Below are positions 16,483 through 26,648 of a DNA stretch of 63,678 nucleotides, in pieces (position 1 is the stretch's first letter; every line of letters starts with the position of its first letter). The DNA is from Lachnospiraceae bacterium (GTDB lineage Bacteria > Bacillota > Clostridia > Lachnospirales > Lachnospiraceae): contig JAAWOU010000007.1 in the NCBI GenBank assembly GCA_022799755.1, forward strand, positions 1-63,678, given 5' to 3'. The notes below the pieces were generated by a model. That model saw only the letters and a program-made list of their open reading frames with translations. It was not told where the DNA came from and ran no database searches. The position numbers were made by a program, and so were the translations under genes.

Positions 16483-19400
16483 ACGGTTTCTCCTTGTTGA
16501 ACTACAGATTGCAGGAATACCTTTGCCACCCGGTAAAGCTCGGCGCTGTTCGTGGGGGTATGCTCTCCTGTTTTGATCAGCTCAGGCATCCGGTTCTCGG
16601 AGGCGATGGTGGTCAGGTTGCCCACTGTCCAGCTGCCCTCTGCTTCCTTTCTAAAAGTATCGGCTATCTGCTGCAATTTCATTAGCTCTACATTGCCTTC
16701 TCCGAAAAGCATTCCGTGAACCATTCCGTTCTGCAGATAGAGTCTGGCCTGCATATGGGCATCCTCCGACAGGGTCACGCCCACAGTGACCGTCCCTTTG
16801 TCATTCTTGCCCTTGTCCAGGGTCAAATGCACTCTGGTCAATGTATTCCCCACATAGAGCGGCAGATAGTACTCCTCCCTCTGGGCCAGAGCCACCGCCA
16901 CGGTGAGCTGCTTATGGCTCAGCTGCATGTTGCGGACATCCACGCTGTTGTCGGCCTCCTCAAAGGTGGCCTCCTCCACGGACTGAAGCGAAGTCTCTGC
17001 CATACGGCTGTAATCCTGCGTAAATTCATCCATGCTGTCCAGCTTCTGCCACAGAGCCGTGCTCTCCTGTGTCTCTTGGGCCGAATCCGCCTTGGCGAGG
17101 CTTTTGTCCTCTTTGCCCTGGCCGGACTTGCTGGCCACCAAAGCCATCAGGTCGTTCATGGAATACTGCTCTTTCTTCTTGGGCGCTCTGTGTCTGTCGC
17201 TCATCTCAAAGAGATTCTCCACCCCGTGGTTCAGTGCCTGAGCCGCCATCAGATTGTCCGCGCTCGACAGAAGCGCCCCTCTCTGCAGCATGGCAATGCT
17301 CTCCTGGTCAGCGCTGCTCACTGCCTGGCGCTGCTCCTCCAGCTGAGTCCTGTTGTATTCTTTCGTCACCGTCTCGTCGGATGACACTTCCGTCAGGACG
17401 TCATTGGCCGCCTTGACCAAAGCCTCGGACACCGCCTCAGGCGCCGGGGTCCCGTTTTCCGCCGCCGGCCTCTCTTTCGCAGGCTCCTGGGGCCGCTGCT
17501 CCTCTGCGGGCACAGGCGCGGGCGTCTCGGGAATCGGAAGCTCTGCGGGCGCTTTCTCCGCGGCGGCTGCAGCTGCAGCCGCCGCATTGGCCTCCCGGAT
17601 TCCCCGCACCGTCTTTGTAAATGCCCTGGAAATCTGCGACGAAATGCTCTCCCCCTTGCGAAGCAGCTCCGCCCTGGTGCCGGTCTCATCCGACACCCGC
17701 AGATCGATGGGCCTGTTGCGGTTGCTCTGCAGCGCGGACAACAGATTTGAAAAATGGATCTCTGTCTGGGCATTGACCAACGCCCCCACTGCGGCTCCCT
17801 CGGCTTTCTCCAGCTGGCGCACCAGCCTGTAGATGCCGATATAGCTCTCCCTCTCCTCGGGCGTAATCTCGTTATTGCGCTCCAGGCCGTAGAGGAATCT
17901 GCTGTAGCTCTCCGCCTCTTTCTTGTACTCCGGCGGAAGCGTTTTAAAGTAATGCTCCAGCTCGCTGAAGCTCTTCTCCAGAGGATTGAAGCCGTCCCGG
18001 ATCATCTTCAGGGTAGCTGCCGGCGTCAGCTTCTCCAGCACGCCCTGCACTTTCCGATCCGCCTCCCTGACAGCCTCAAGATTGGACATGTTCATCTCCA
18101 TCTCGTTATAGCCAAGGATTCTCACGGCCCTGCGGTTCTCCTCCGTCATCTCCACGCCCAGATCTTTCAGAATATGATCCACGCTGGCAAAGGCCTTGTC
18201 AATGCTGTCGCCCAGATCGCTTCTGGGAACGGTCATCAGCTTCTCATAGCTTTCCTGCGCCTTTTCGTAACTGGCCTGCAGGGCCTTGCCCTCGTTATAG
18301 ATCGTCTCCAGAGAGGCACCTTCCTGTCCTTTCGCGAACATGCCCAGCACGTCTGCGGGGAGTCCCGGCATCTGCCCGGCCACATCGCTGGCTCTCTGAT
18401 AATTGTGGTATTTCTCCACAGCCATATTGTCTCTGGGGAAGTACTGGTTTGCCAGCTGATACTCGGCCTGTTTCAGGGCCTTGATCAGCTCCTCCATAGG
18501 CTCCGTGTCAATGGAAAAGCCGCTGCGCAGAAGCTTCACGTTCACTTCCGCCGTCATACGCAGCCGGACCTCCTCCAGCTGCCTCCTGGCGGTGATATCT
18601 CCGACCGTGGCCTCCCAGATTTCGCTGCTGTGGTAGAAATCCGAGATAAAGGCCGCTTTTTCGTACAGATTCTCACTGTTTCCCGTCAGATCCGCATGGA
18701 CCGGATCCCTGCCCTCTGCCACTGCGGCCGCGGCCGCCTTTCCGAACTGCTCCTCGCCGGCCGGAAGCCGCATCTCCTGAAGCTGGTCCAGCTTCTTTAA
18801 ATTCTTGGCAGTCAAAGGCAGTCCCCTGTCCAGAAGCCATGAGGCGTTGGCGCGGCTCCTGTCGTTTACTTCTTCACCGGACTGGCGTATGATCTTGTCA
18901 ATCTGATCCTGGAGATCCCCGCTCTGTGCCCTGCCCGCGCTCTGGGTATAATATCCCTGCACGTCCTCCGCGTAGAACTGCGCCGTACTCCCGCCTCTGT
19001 CCGCTCCGCTGCTCTGGGCCAGGTAGAGATTCCAGATCTCCGCCTCCATGTCATTGTCGATGAGGTAGCTGTAAGAGCCCTCCCCCATGGGCTGCAGCTC
19101 CAAGTTCATGGCCCATGCCCGGGACACTGCAGAGAGATTCTCCTTTGTCAGCGGTACGTCCGCCCCCCGGAAGCTGTCCGCCACGGCCCTGGCCAGAGCC
19201 TGGCTGCCCAGCGCGGACGCCAGCTTATCCATGCTCATATCGTCCGTGTAGCCTACGATATTCTCTCCCGCCCGGACCAGCTCTGCCTTGATCTTGTCCA
19301 CGATGGTTACCGCTTCCTCCGGATCCATGCTTCCCAGGTCAAACCCTTCCTCTTTCAGCCTGGCGTAATCCTCCTCGGACATGGTATGTGACATGACTGT

Positions 19401-19634
19401 CATATAATCCCGCTGCAGCGCCACATCCGCACTCTCCGCCTCCTGCTGAAGCTCGATGAGGCTCTTGCCCTTTTCGCCTCCGGCCGCCAGTATGCCGTCC
19501 TGCTGCCTGCCAAACATATCCGCAAAGGCCGTCTGCCCCATTGCCGTGGCAGATTCCTGATGCTGCGCGCGGTTTCTCTCCGCCCGCTTGCGCTCCGCTT
19601 CCCTGATTGCCTGCTCACTGAATGTTATCTTCAA
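16479..19634 (-). CDS. Large DUF6240-type protein coupled to flagellin
   Basis: This 1051-residue protein has no signal peptide and is mainly alpha-helical, with an Ala run and a Pro/Glu-rich linker about two thirds through. The C-terminal ~130 residues (LPLYVGNTLTRVHLTLDKG, ARLYLQNGMVHGMLFGEGN) resemble the C-terminal fold of hook-length control proteins such as FliK. A longer GTG start is possible, but the TTG at 19634 has AGGAG eight bases upstream, and the upstream piece lies inside the glgB terminator. It ends in a four-base overlap with flagellin. DUF6240 is my best family match; its function is unknown. Confidence 0.65.
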   Translation of the reverse strand: MKITFSEQAIREAERKRAERNRAQHQESATAMGQTAFADMFGRQQDGILAAGGEKGKSLIELQQEAESADVALQRDYMTVMSHTMSEEDYARLKEEGFDLGSMDPEEAVTIVDKIKAELVRAGENIVGYTDDMSMDKLASALGSQALARAVADSFRGADVPLTKENLSAVSRAWAMNLELQPMGEGSYSYLIDNDMEAEIWNLYLAQSSGADRGGSTAQFYAEDVQGYYTQSAGRAQSGDLQDQIDKIIRQSGEEVNDRSRANASWLLDRGLPLTAKNLKKLDQLQEMRLPAGEEQFGKAAAAAVAEGRDPVHADLTGNSENLYEKAAFISDFYHSSEIWEATVGDITARRQLEEVRLRMTAEVNVKLLRSGFSIDTEPMEELIKALKQAEYQLANQYFPRDNMAVEKYHNYQRASDVAGQMPGLPADVLGMFAKGQEGASLETIYNEGKALQASYEKAQESYEKLMTVPRSDLGDSIDKAFASVDHILKDLGVEMTEENRRAVRILGYNEMEMNMSNLEAVREADRKVQGVLEKLTPAATLKMIRDGFNPLEKSFSELEHYFKTLPPEYKKEAESYSRFLYGLERNNEITPEERESYIGIYRLVRQLEKAEGAAVGALVNAQTEIHFSNLLSALQSNRNRPIDLRVSDETGTRAELLRKGESISSQISRAFTKTVRGIREANAAAAAAAAAEKAPAELPIPETPAPVPAEEQRPQEPAKERPAAENGTPAPEAVSEALVKAANDVLTEVSSDETVTKEYNRTQLEEQRQAVSSADQESIAMLQRGALLSSADNLMAAQALNHGVENLFEMSDRHRAPKKKEQYSMNDLMALVASKSGQGKEDKSLAKADSAQETQESTALWQKLDSMDEFTQDYSRMAETSLQSVEEATFEEADNSVDVRNMQLSHKQLTVAVALAQREEYYLPLYVGNTLTRVHLTLDKGKNDKGTVTVGVTLSEDAHMQARLYLQNGMVHGMLFGEGNVELMKLQQIADTFRKEAEGSWTVGNLTTIASENRMPELIKTGEHTPTNSAELYRVAKVFLQSVVQQGETV

Positions 19635-19660
19635 AGTCGTATCTCCTGTCTGAAAATGAT

Positions 19661-19694
19661 AAAAAAGAGTAGGCGCCTCTGTCCGCACCTACCC
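19661..19694 (-). terminator. Terminator after glgB
   Basis: GTAGGTGC pairs with GCGCCTAC (one G-U pair) followed by TCTTTTTT on the minus strand. It separates glgB from the flagellar genes and shows that the GTG start of the DUF6240 frame inside it is unlikely. Confidence 0.8.
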
Positions 19695-19735
19695 TTTATT
19701 TCGGTAAAATCCTTGGAAACCTTTAGCTGCCCCGA

Positions 19736-21697
19736 TTAAAATACAAATACCGCCGCACCGTAAGGAGGCAGATCCACCGATATGGAGTACTCCTTGTTGT
19801 GGCAGGGAATCTTTTCCACCGGGATCTCCTTTGGAATCTCGTTGCCCCAGCCTCCGAAACGCTCCTCGTCGCTGTTTAACAGCAGCTTATATTTCTTTCT
19901 GGTGGAGGCGGACGGCACAGCCACTCTGTAGCCATCCCGCTTCACCGGCGTCATGTTCAGCACGAACAGAAGATTCTGCGTGCCTTTGGAGGATTTTCGC
20001 ACAAAGGAGTACACGCTGTTCTCCGCGTCGTCCGCATTCATCCACTCAAAGCCCTGCCAGCTGTCGTCTATCTCATAGAGCGCGGGATACTTGCGGTATA
20101 ATTTCAAAAGCTCGCTCATAAAGGCCTGCAAGCCCTTGTTCTCCTCCTGGGCCAAAAGGAACCAGTCCAGCTCCCGCTCCTCGCTCCACTCCCGCTCCTG
20201 TCCGAACTCCTGTCCCATGAACAGAAGCTTTTTGCCGCAGTGGCCGAACATATAGGCATAGCCCACCCGCAGATTGGCGTATTTGTCCTTTTTATAGCCC
20301 GGCATCTTGTTCACCATGGAGCACTTCAGATGCACTACCTCGTCGTGGGACAAGGGCAGGATGTATTTTTCATACTCATTGTAGCTCATGGCAAAGGTCA
20401 GGGCATAGTGGTTCCCTTTCCGGTACAGGGGATCCAGCTTCATATATTCACAGAAGTCGTGCATCCATCCCATGTTCCATTTAAAGGCAAAGCCCAGTCC
20501 CTCTCCGCCGATCTCCCCGGACACATTGGGCCACGCTGTGGACTCCTCGGCGATGGTGATAAAGCCCGGGTAGGTGCCCCGCACCACGGAATTCAAATGC
20601 TTGAAAAATTCAATGGCCTCCAGATTCTCGTTGCCGCCGTACTTATTGGGCACCCACTGGCCGTCCTTTTTACCGTAATCCAGATAGAGCATGGACGCCA
20701 CAGCGTCTACCCGAATGCCGTCTATATGGAACTCCCGAAGCCAGAACAGCACATTGGCTATCAGGAAATTCTTCACCTCGGGCTTGCCGTAGTTGAAAAT
20801 CTTGGTCCCCCAGTCCGGGTGGGAACCCAGGCGGGGATCCGGATGCTCAAAGATGCACTGGCCGTCGAATTCCGCAAGGCCGAAAGCGTCCGTGGCAAAG
20901 TGGGCCGGCACCCAGTCCAGGATCACGCCTACCCCCATCTGATGCAGCTTATCCACCAGATACATGAAATCCTTAGGGGTGCCGTACCGGGACGTGGGCG
21001 CATAGTAGCCCGTCACCTGATACCCCCAGGAACCGTCAAAGGGATGCTCCAAAATGCCCATGAGTTCCACATGGGTGTAGCGCATCTGTTTTAAATATTC
21101 CGCAATTCTGTCCGCAAACTCGCGGTAATTGTAAAAGCCCTCTGTTCCGTCCGGATGTTTCATAAAGGAGCCGATGTGGCACTCGTAGATTGCCATGGGC
21201 TGTTTCTGCAGGTCTTTGCCGTCCCGGGCCGCCATCCACTTTGCGTCCTGCCACTGGAAACCGTTTAAATCCGTGATCACGGACGCCGTGCCGGGCCGGT
21301 ACTCGGCACTGTTGGCAAAAGGATCCGCCTTGTAGATCTTTCTTCCGTCCTGGGCCGTGATCAGAAACTTATACATTTCTCCTGTCCCGATCCCCGGGAT
21401 GAACAGCCCCCAGATTCCCACGGGACCTAACTTCTCCATGGGAGCCGCCTCCTCATTCCAGCCGTTGAAGCTGCCGATCACATGCACCCGGGCAGCGTTC
21501 GGCGCCCAGACTCCGAAGTAGACGCCCCTTTTGCCTTTCTCCTCGGACAAATGGGCCCCCAGCTTCTTATAAATGTCATAATGGGTCGCCTGGGAAAAAA
21601 GATACTGATCGGCCTCCGATATAAAGACCTTTTCTATCTTCTGCTCCCTCTTTTCCACTGTTTTCTCTGCCGCTTTCTTTGTCGCTTTCTTAGCCAT
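19736..21697 (-). CDS. glgB: 1,4-alpha-glucan branching enzyme
   Basis: This 653-residue GH13 enzyme makes alpha-1,6 branches in glycogen. After a Lys-rich start comes an N-terminal CBM48-like domain (GVWAPNAARVHVIGSFNGWN). The GH13 barrel follows, with the nucleophile region DGIRVDAVASML, the acid/base region ITIAEESTAWP and the DPRLGSHPDWG loop. The ATG at 21697 is favoured because AAAGGTGG lies seven bases upstream; ATGs at 21703 and 21715 are too close to it. No other glycogen gene is adjacent. It is the last gene of a unit with the 1277-residue repeat protein and ends at a strong terminator. Confidence 0.95.
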   Translation of the reverse strand: MAKKATKKAAEKTVEKREQKIEKVFISEADQYLFSQATHYDIYKKLGAHLSEEKGKRGVYFGVWAPNAARVHVIGSFNGWNEEAAPMEKLGPVGIWGLFIPGIGTGEMYKFLITAQDGRKIYKADPFANSAEYRPGTASVITDLNGFQWQDAKWMAARDGKDLQKQPMAIYECHIGSFMKHPDGTEGFYNYREFADRIAEYLKQMRYTHVELMGILEHPFDGSWGYQVTGYYAPTSRYGTPKDFMYLVDKLHQMGVGVILDWVPAHFATDAFGLAEFDGQCIFEHPDPRLGSHPDWGTKIFNYGKPEVKNFLIANVLFWLREFHIDGIRVDAVASMLYLDYGKKDGQWVPNKYGGNENLEAIEFFKHLNSVVRGTYPGFITIAEESTAWPNVSGEIGGEGLGFAFKWNMGWMHDFCEYMKLDPLYRKGNHYALTFAMSYNEYEKYILPLSHDEVVHLKCSMVNKMPGYKKDKYANLRVGYAYMFGHCGKKLLFMGQEFGQEREWSEERELDWFLLAQEENKGLQAFMSELLKLYRKYPALYEIDDSWQGFEWMNADDAENSVYSFVRKSSKGTQNLLFVLNMTPVKRDGYRVAVPSASTRKKYKLLLNSDEERFGGWGNEIPKEIPVEKIPCHNKEYSISVDLPPYGAAVFVF

Positions 21698-21711
21698 TGC
21701 CATTCCACCTT

Positions 21712-24700
21712 TCATGCAACAAAATCTTTCTCTGTCAATATCACCATATCCTCGTCGTCATATCGTCTCGCCAGAAGAATATCGAAGAAATGTCCCAATG
21801 TCTTCCTCGATGCCCGGTGTATTGCTTCGTCCATGATCTGCTTCACTTCCATCACAGTCACCACATGGTCGATGGTCTGCAGTTCTTCGATCCTGGTGTG
21901 CAGCGCCAGCACCCCCAGATTGTCAATGGAATACTCTTTCTCCCGCGCGTACTGCCTCCCGAAAGCCACCAGCGCATCATTGCTCAGCGCCTCCAGATCC
22001 ACGCGGGCGGTAAAATCGCCGTACAGATCCGGCGTCCCCAAAAACAGCTTCTTGATGGCCTTTTCCGTATCCTCCAGGACTACAATGATGCCGAATCTCT
22101 CATGCTGCAGCTGTCTGTGGAGCATACCCGCCGTCTTGCTGCTCATACCGGAGGCTTTCTGGATGATCAGAGCCCCGTTGTTGAGCTGCTCCAGGGTCTG
22201 CGCCACGTCCTTGCCGTTGAGCCCCTCTCCGGATACCTTTGCCACCTTGCCGGAGAAATTGCTGTCTATCATGCGGATCTCCCGCATCATGTTCTTGGCA
22301 AGCGTCAGCGTGTCCATGCCCTCCTCACCCGTGATGATCAGATTCCCCGTATATGCCGCCATGCTGACGCTGTCCAGCGCTTTCACAAGCTGCTCTCTGG
22401 AACGGCGGTTCTGGATATAGGGGGCAAACAGCTCTTTCTCCTCCCGGGTCAGACTTCTGACTTTTGCCTGTTCCCGCTCTATGGCCGGTTTGTCTCCTGC
22501 CCTGTTCTGATCCTTTTGCGCCGTCTCCGCCCTCTTGGGCCTCTCCGACGCCTCTACCTGCTCCTGGATCTCCTCTATCTCTCCGACAATGTCGTCTTCC
22601 TCTGTGCCGGACACCCCGAAAGGCCTTTTCTTATCAGAGAAAGCCGCATCCTCCGCGCTTTCCCCGTAATCGGCTTCCCCGTCCGCCTCGTCCCCATATT
22701 CTTCGTAGTTCCCGGCATATGGAGCCTCATCCTCGTACCCGGGCTCCTCTATGTACTCCGGGGCATCTTCGCCGGTCTCCGCCCCGTACCCGTTCTCCCC
22801 GGTATACTCCGGGGCCTCCGCAGCCTCGTGCTCCCCGGTATATTCCGGGCCGGCAGCCTCGTACTCCTCTCCGTATCCCAGGGCGGCGGCAGCCTCGTAT
22901 TCTACGGCGTTCTCCAGGGGCTGCTCCGCCTCGTATTCTTCGTCCTCCGCCGCTTCGTACTCCCTGGCATACTCCGGAGCTTCTCCCGTCTCGTACGCTT
23001 CGGCATATCCCGGGCCGGCAGCTTCGTATGCTTCATCATTCTCTGCCGCTTCGTACTCCCCGGCATATCCCAGGGCAGCAGCCGCTTCGTATTCTACGGC
23101 ATTCTCAGGTCCGCCCGCTGTTTCGTACGCTACGGCGTCCCCCGCTTCGCCCTCAAATCCGGTTTCCTCACCGTACCCGTTTCCGTCCGCATATGCTCCG
23201 TCTTCTTCATACCCGGACTCCTCTTCCGTCCCCGCTCCCTCTATGTATTCGGCATACGCGGCCTGGGCCCCGTATCCCGCTTCCCTTATATATGCTTGCT
23301 CCTGTTCATATCCGGCTTCTTCCGCACACGCGGTTCCATCCGTTTTGGCCTCTTCATATCCTGCCTGATCCGTGAACGCTGCTTCCTGCGGATCGTCCCG
23401 GCCGTCTCCCGCTTCCTGCGCCTCGCCGGACTTTTCGCCGTAAGCCGCCCTTTCTGCCGCCCCGGTTTGCTCCGGCATAGCTGTCCGCTCTCCGTCTTTC
23501 TGCTGCCTCTCGCCCTTTTCAAGCTGTTCCAGAAGACCGTCCCTGACGGCTGCCTCGAATTCCGTGAACATGGGGCCTGTCTGGCTCAGGACATGCCTGC
23601 GCACCTCCTCCTGGCACTTTGCTTCGTTCGCTTTCTTGATCCTCTCCCACTCCGCCAGAATATCCTCCAGCTTCATCTGGCCCGTTATCTGCTTCTCGAT
23701 GGCTGCGCTTTCAGGCAGGACAATGCTGATCTGCCCATTCGCCTCCTGGGAGAGCACCTCCGCCATCTCTTTGGGAGGCTGGGTGTCCTGCCGGGGCTCA
23801 GCCCCATTCTCCGCAGACTGCCGCTCTTTCCTCTGCGCGGCTCCTTTCTCCGCCGCATCTGCGTCCACGGGAACCGTGCTTTCCTCCTGTCTCTCCGGCT
23901 GCCGTGCTCCCGTCTCTTCTATGTATTTCTCCGGCACCGGTGCAGGTTCCTGTCCGGACGCGATTTTCTCCGCACCGGGCGCATGCCTCTCTCCGACTAC
24001 GGTTTTCTCCGCACCAGGCACATGCCTCTCTCCGGCTGCAGTTTTCTCCGCACCAGACGCATACATCTCTCTGGCTGCAGTTTCCTCTGCGCCAGGTACA
24101 TACATCTCTCCAGCCACAGTTCTCTTCGCACCAGGCGCATACTCCTGTCCGGACGCATCCTCCGCGCCCGCCTCATACTCCTGTCCGGACGCATTCTCCT
24201 CCGCACCAGGCTCATACTCCTGCCAGGACGCGTCCTCCTCCGCACCAGGCTCATACTCCTGTCCGGACGCATCCTCCGCATCCGCCTCATACTCCTGCCA
24301 GGACGCGTCCTCCTCCGCACCAGGCTCATACTCCTGTCCGGACGCATCCTCCGCATCCGCCTCATACTCCTGCCAGGTCCCGGTCTCCTCCGCGCCTGCA
24401 TCATACTCCTGTCCGGACGCATCCTCCTCCGCACCAGGCTCATACTCCTGCCAGGCCCCGGTCTCCTCCGCGCCCACCTCCGGCGCGTCAAACTCCAGCG
24501 AGGTGTCTTCAATCTCCCCCGTAGCGCCGAAGAATACCTCCGAATCCTCTATCTCCTCCGCCCCGTAATTCCGGTAATCGGCTCCCGACGGCCTCTCGAC
24601 TCCCCCGGCCTGAGCCCCAGGCATTTCTTCCGCCCCGCCGCTTTCACGGGCCATGTCTTCCGCTCCCAGCACTTCCTGGAGCCCCGCCGCCAGCTCAGCC

Positions 24701-25545
24701 TGCAGATTGATGGTATTGTACTTCCCTACATCCATGGTCTTCACCTGAATGTCCAGTTCCCCGGGCTCTTCCTGCGAGGAGGCACTCTCTCCCCCATAAA
24801 CAGCCCCCTCTCCATCCGGGCGTTCCTCCGGCGGCCAGCCATACTCTTCCTGTCCCTCCGAAACCCCGCTCCCGTAGTCTGCCCCGTCCTCGTAGTATTC
24901 CTGGTCCTCCTGCCCCTTGTCAGGCTGCGCCTCCTCAAAGCGGCGGTCGTATGCCTCCCGCTGAGCCGGTGTCAGCGGCTGGTGGAGCATCTTCAGTTCC
25001 ATGGCTTTCACCACGTACTTGCCCTCGCCGAACCACAAAATCAGCTCGTCGCATTCCTCCACACAGCGGGTTCCCAGCCCCACCCTGTGGTATAGATAGG
25101 CCAGCTCATAGGCCCATTTTTCCCTGTAATCTCTTTTCTTCAGCTCCTCCAGCACACTGATCCGCTCCTCCAGGCTCACCTCCTGGGCCTCGTAGAGCTT
25201 GTACTGCAAGATATAGCGGCCGCTGTCTTTCGGCGCCGCCTGTACGAATTCCTTGTAATATTTCAAAGCCTGCACGAACTCTTCGGTCTTGATGCAGAGC
25301 TCGCAGAGCGAATAGCAGATAGTCCTGCCGCCGGGCCTCCTCTCATAGGCCAGCAGCAGCATATTCTTCGCATCCTCATAGCGCCTGTTTATCTTATACA
25401 AATCGCTGACCGTACAGAGCATCATGACACTCTTAACCCGCCGCCAGTCTATGGTATCCGCGATTTCGGCAGCCTGTGCATAACTTCCCTGGCCTATCAG
25501 GGATTTTATTTCTTCCGATCTTACTTTATATTCATATTTATCCAA
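21712..25545 (-). CDS. TPR protein with long acidic repeats and a degenerate AAA-like domain
   Basis: This is a 1277-residue protein. Residues 1-210 are helical TPR-like repeats (GQGSYAQAAEIADTIDW, ALKYYKEFVQAAPKDSGRY). Residues about 330-930 are acidic and repetitive: an array of 12-13-residue units of the type SGQEYEPGAEEDA, then looser EYEAA-type repeats. The last ~230 residues resemble an AAA+ domain (LIITGEEGMDTLTLAKNMM, then IIVVLEDTEKAIKKLFL, and a lid), but the Walker A lacks GKT, so ATPase activity is doubtful. The function is unknown. It lies between rsmA and glgB on one strand. Confidence 0.7.
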   Translation of the reverse strand: MDKYEYKVRSEEIKSLIGQGSYAQAAEIADTIDWRRVKSVMMLCTVSDLYKINRRYEDAKNMLLLAYERRPGGRTICYSLCELCIKTEEFVQALKYYKEFVQAAPKDSGRYILQYKLYEAQEVSLEERISVLEELKKRDYREKWAYELAYLYHRVGLGTRCVEECDELILWFGEGKYVVKAMELKMLHQPLTPAQREAYDRRFEEAQPDKGQEDQEYYEDGADYGSGVSEGQEEYGWPPEERPDGEGAVYGGESASSQEEPGELDIQVKTMDVGKYNTINLQAELAAGLQEVLGAEDMARESGGAEEMPGAQAGGVERPSGADYRNYGAEEIEDSEVFFGATGEIEDTSLEFDAPEVGAEETGAWQEYEPGAEEDASGQEYDAGAEETGTWQEYEADAEDASGQEYEPGAEEDASWQEYEADAEDASGQEYEPGAEEDASWQEYEPGAEENASGQEYEAGAEDASGQEYAPGAKRTVAGEMYVPGAEETAAREMYASGAEKTAAGERHVPGAEKTVVGERHAPGAEKIASGQEPAPVPEKYIEETGARQPERQEESTVPVDADAAEKGAAQRKERQSAENGAEPRQDTQPPKEMAEVLSQEANGQISIVLPESAAIEKQITGQMKLEDILAEWERIKKANEAKCQEEVRRHVLSQTGPMFTEFEAAVRDGLLEQLEKGERQQKDGERTAMPEQTGAAERAAYGEKSGEAQEAGDGRDDPQEAAFTDQAGYEEAKTDGTACAEEAGYEQEQAYIREAGYGAQAAYAEYIEGAGTEEESGYEEDGAYADGNGYGEETGFEGEAGDAVAYETAGGPENAVEYEAAAALGYAGEYEAAENDEAYEAAGPGYAEAYETGEAPEYAREYEAAEDEEYEAEQPLENAVEYEAAAALGYGEEYEAAGPEYTGEHEAAEAPEYTGENGYGAETGEDAPEYIEEPGYEDEAPYAGNYEEYGDEADGEADYGESAEDAAFSDKKRPFGVSGTEEDDIVGEIEEIQEQVEASERPKRAETAQKDQNRAGDKPAIEREQAKVRSLTREEKELFAPYIQNRRSREQLVKALDSVSMAAYTGNLIITGEEGMDTLTLAKNMMREIRMIDSNFSGKVAKVSGEGLNGKDVAQTLEQLNNGALIIQKASGMSSKTAGMLHRQLQHERFGIIVVLEDTEKAIKKLFLGTPDLYGDFTARVDLEALSNDALVAFGRQYAREKEYSIDNLGVLALHTRIEELQTIDHVVTVMEVKQIMDEAIHRASRKTLGHFFDILLARRYDDEDMVILTEKDFVA
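22760..23110 (-). repeat. Degenerate EYEAA-type coding repeats
   Basis: Within the 1277-residue gene, short units encoding EYEAA, EYTGE and EYAREYEAA recur irregularly. They are less regular than the 36-39-bp array to the right. Confidence 0.6.
23930..24480 (-). repeat. Tandem 36-39-bp coding repeat array
   Basis: About 13-14 in-frame units of 12-13 codons each (consensus SGQEYEPGAEEDA) within the 1277-residue gene. Neighbouring units share long identical stretches, so recombination or slippage could change the copy number. Confidence 0.85.
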
Positions 25546-25653
25546 AGTAACCCGCCCCTATCTCAAATGGCAATCTGTCAAAGGATCTTCGTATGACCAT
25601 TATTTTTTAGTGTAACATAGTCCGCATACATATGTCAAAAAAATTCACAAATT

Positions 25654-26508
25654 TTACAGCCGGCTGCTCAATGCCGCAAACTGCTCCAGCGTCAGCGCCT
25701 CGCCGCGGACCATGGCGGGAAGCCCCATCTCCTCCAGGGCCTGCGTCACCTGCTCTCTGGACACGCTAAGCCCCGGTGCGTTCCCCAGGCTGTTGGCCAG
25801 TGTCTTGCGGCGCTGGTTGAAAGACGCGCGGATCACGGCGAACAGCTTTCCCACGTCCGCTGCCTCTACGGGCGGAGCGGTATGCTTTGTCAGCCGGATC
25901 ACGGCGCTTCCCACATTGGGTCTGGGGATAAAGCAATTGGGCGGCACATTTGCCACCACCTCCGGCTGCGCGTAGTACTGTACCGCCAGCGACAGGGCTC
26001 CGTACTCCTTTGTGCCGGGGCCGGCCTGCATGCGCTCAGCCACCTCTTTCTGCACCATCACAGTAATGCTCCTAAGGGGCGCTCCCCCCTCCAGCAGCCC
26101 CATGACAATGGGCGTCGTAATATAGTAGGGCAGATTCGCCACCACTTTCGCGGGCCGTCCCCCTCCCGCCTCTTCCGTCAGCCGCTTTATGTCCAGCTTC
26201 AGTATGTCCTCATTGATGATGGTCACATTGGAATAGGGAGAAAGAGTCTCCTCCAGAATGGGAATCAGGTTCCTGTCGATTTCCACCGCAATCACCTTTC
26301 CCGCGCGCTCCGCCAAAAGCTGGGTCATGGTGCCGATGCCGGGGCCGATCTCCAGCACACAGTCCTCCCCGGACACCTCTGCCGCCCCTATAACCCGCTC
26401 CAGCACATTGGGATCGATCAGAAAGTTTTGACCGTATTTCTTCTGAAATGTAAAATTGTATTTCTGCAGCACCTCGATGGTGTTGCGGGGAATTCCTAGA
26501 TTTGCCAT
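25654..26508 (-). CDS. rsmA: 16S rRNA (A1518/A1519) dimethyltransferase
   Basis: This 284-residue KsgA/RsmA protein dimethylates two adjacent adenosines near the 3' end of 16S rRNA late in 30S assembly. The N-terminus KKYGQNFLIDPNVLERV, the SAM motif LEIGPGIGTMTQLL and the catalytic NLPYYITTP are all intact, as is the C-terminal domain (FIPRPNVGSAVIRL, FNQRRKTLANSL). The ribosome site is weak (GGAAT). It lies upstream of the TPR/AAA-like gene. Confidence 0.96.
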   Translation of the reverse strand: MANLGIPRNTIEVLQKYNFTFQKKYGQNFLIDPNVLERVIGAAEVSGEDCVLEIGPGIGTMTQLLAERAGKVIAVEIDRNLIPILEETLSPYSNVTIINEDILKLDIKRLTEEAGGGRPAKVVANLPYYITTPIVMGLLEGGAPLRSITVMVQKEVAERMQAGPGTKEYGALSLAVQYYAQPEVVANVPPNCFIPRPNVGSAVIRLTKHTAPPVEAADVGKLFAVIRASFNQRRKTLANSLGNAPGLSVSREQVTQALEEMGLPAMVRGEALTLEQFAALSSRL

Positions 26509-26648
26509 TTTCGTATTCCAGTTCCGTCTTCTGTCTGTGCAGAGACTGTTTTATTCCGGCTCCGATTTCTGCCCTTATCGGCGCCGGGCCGCGTTTTGTG
26601 CGGGCTTTGGTTCGGACGCCGTTGACCGCCTGCGCGGCGGCCGCGTCG

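Noticed and set aside
21697..25095. 1132-residue open frame on the plus strand opposite the repeat protein
   Set aside because: It is a shadow of the GC-rich, repetitive minus-strand gene. It has no ribosome site, shows no recognisable domain, and is full of Arg/Leu/Pro low complexity.
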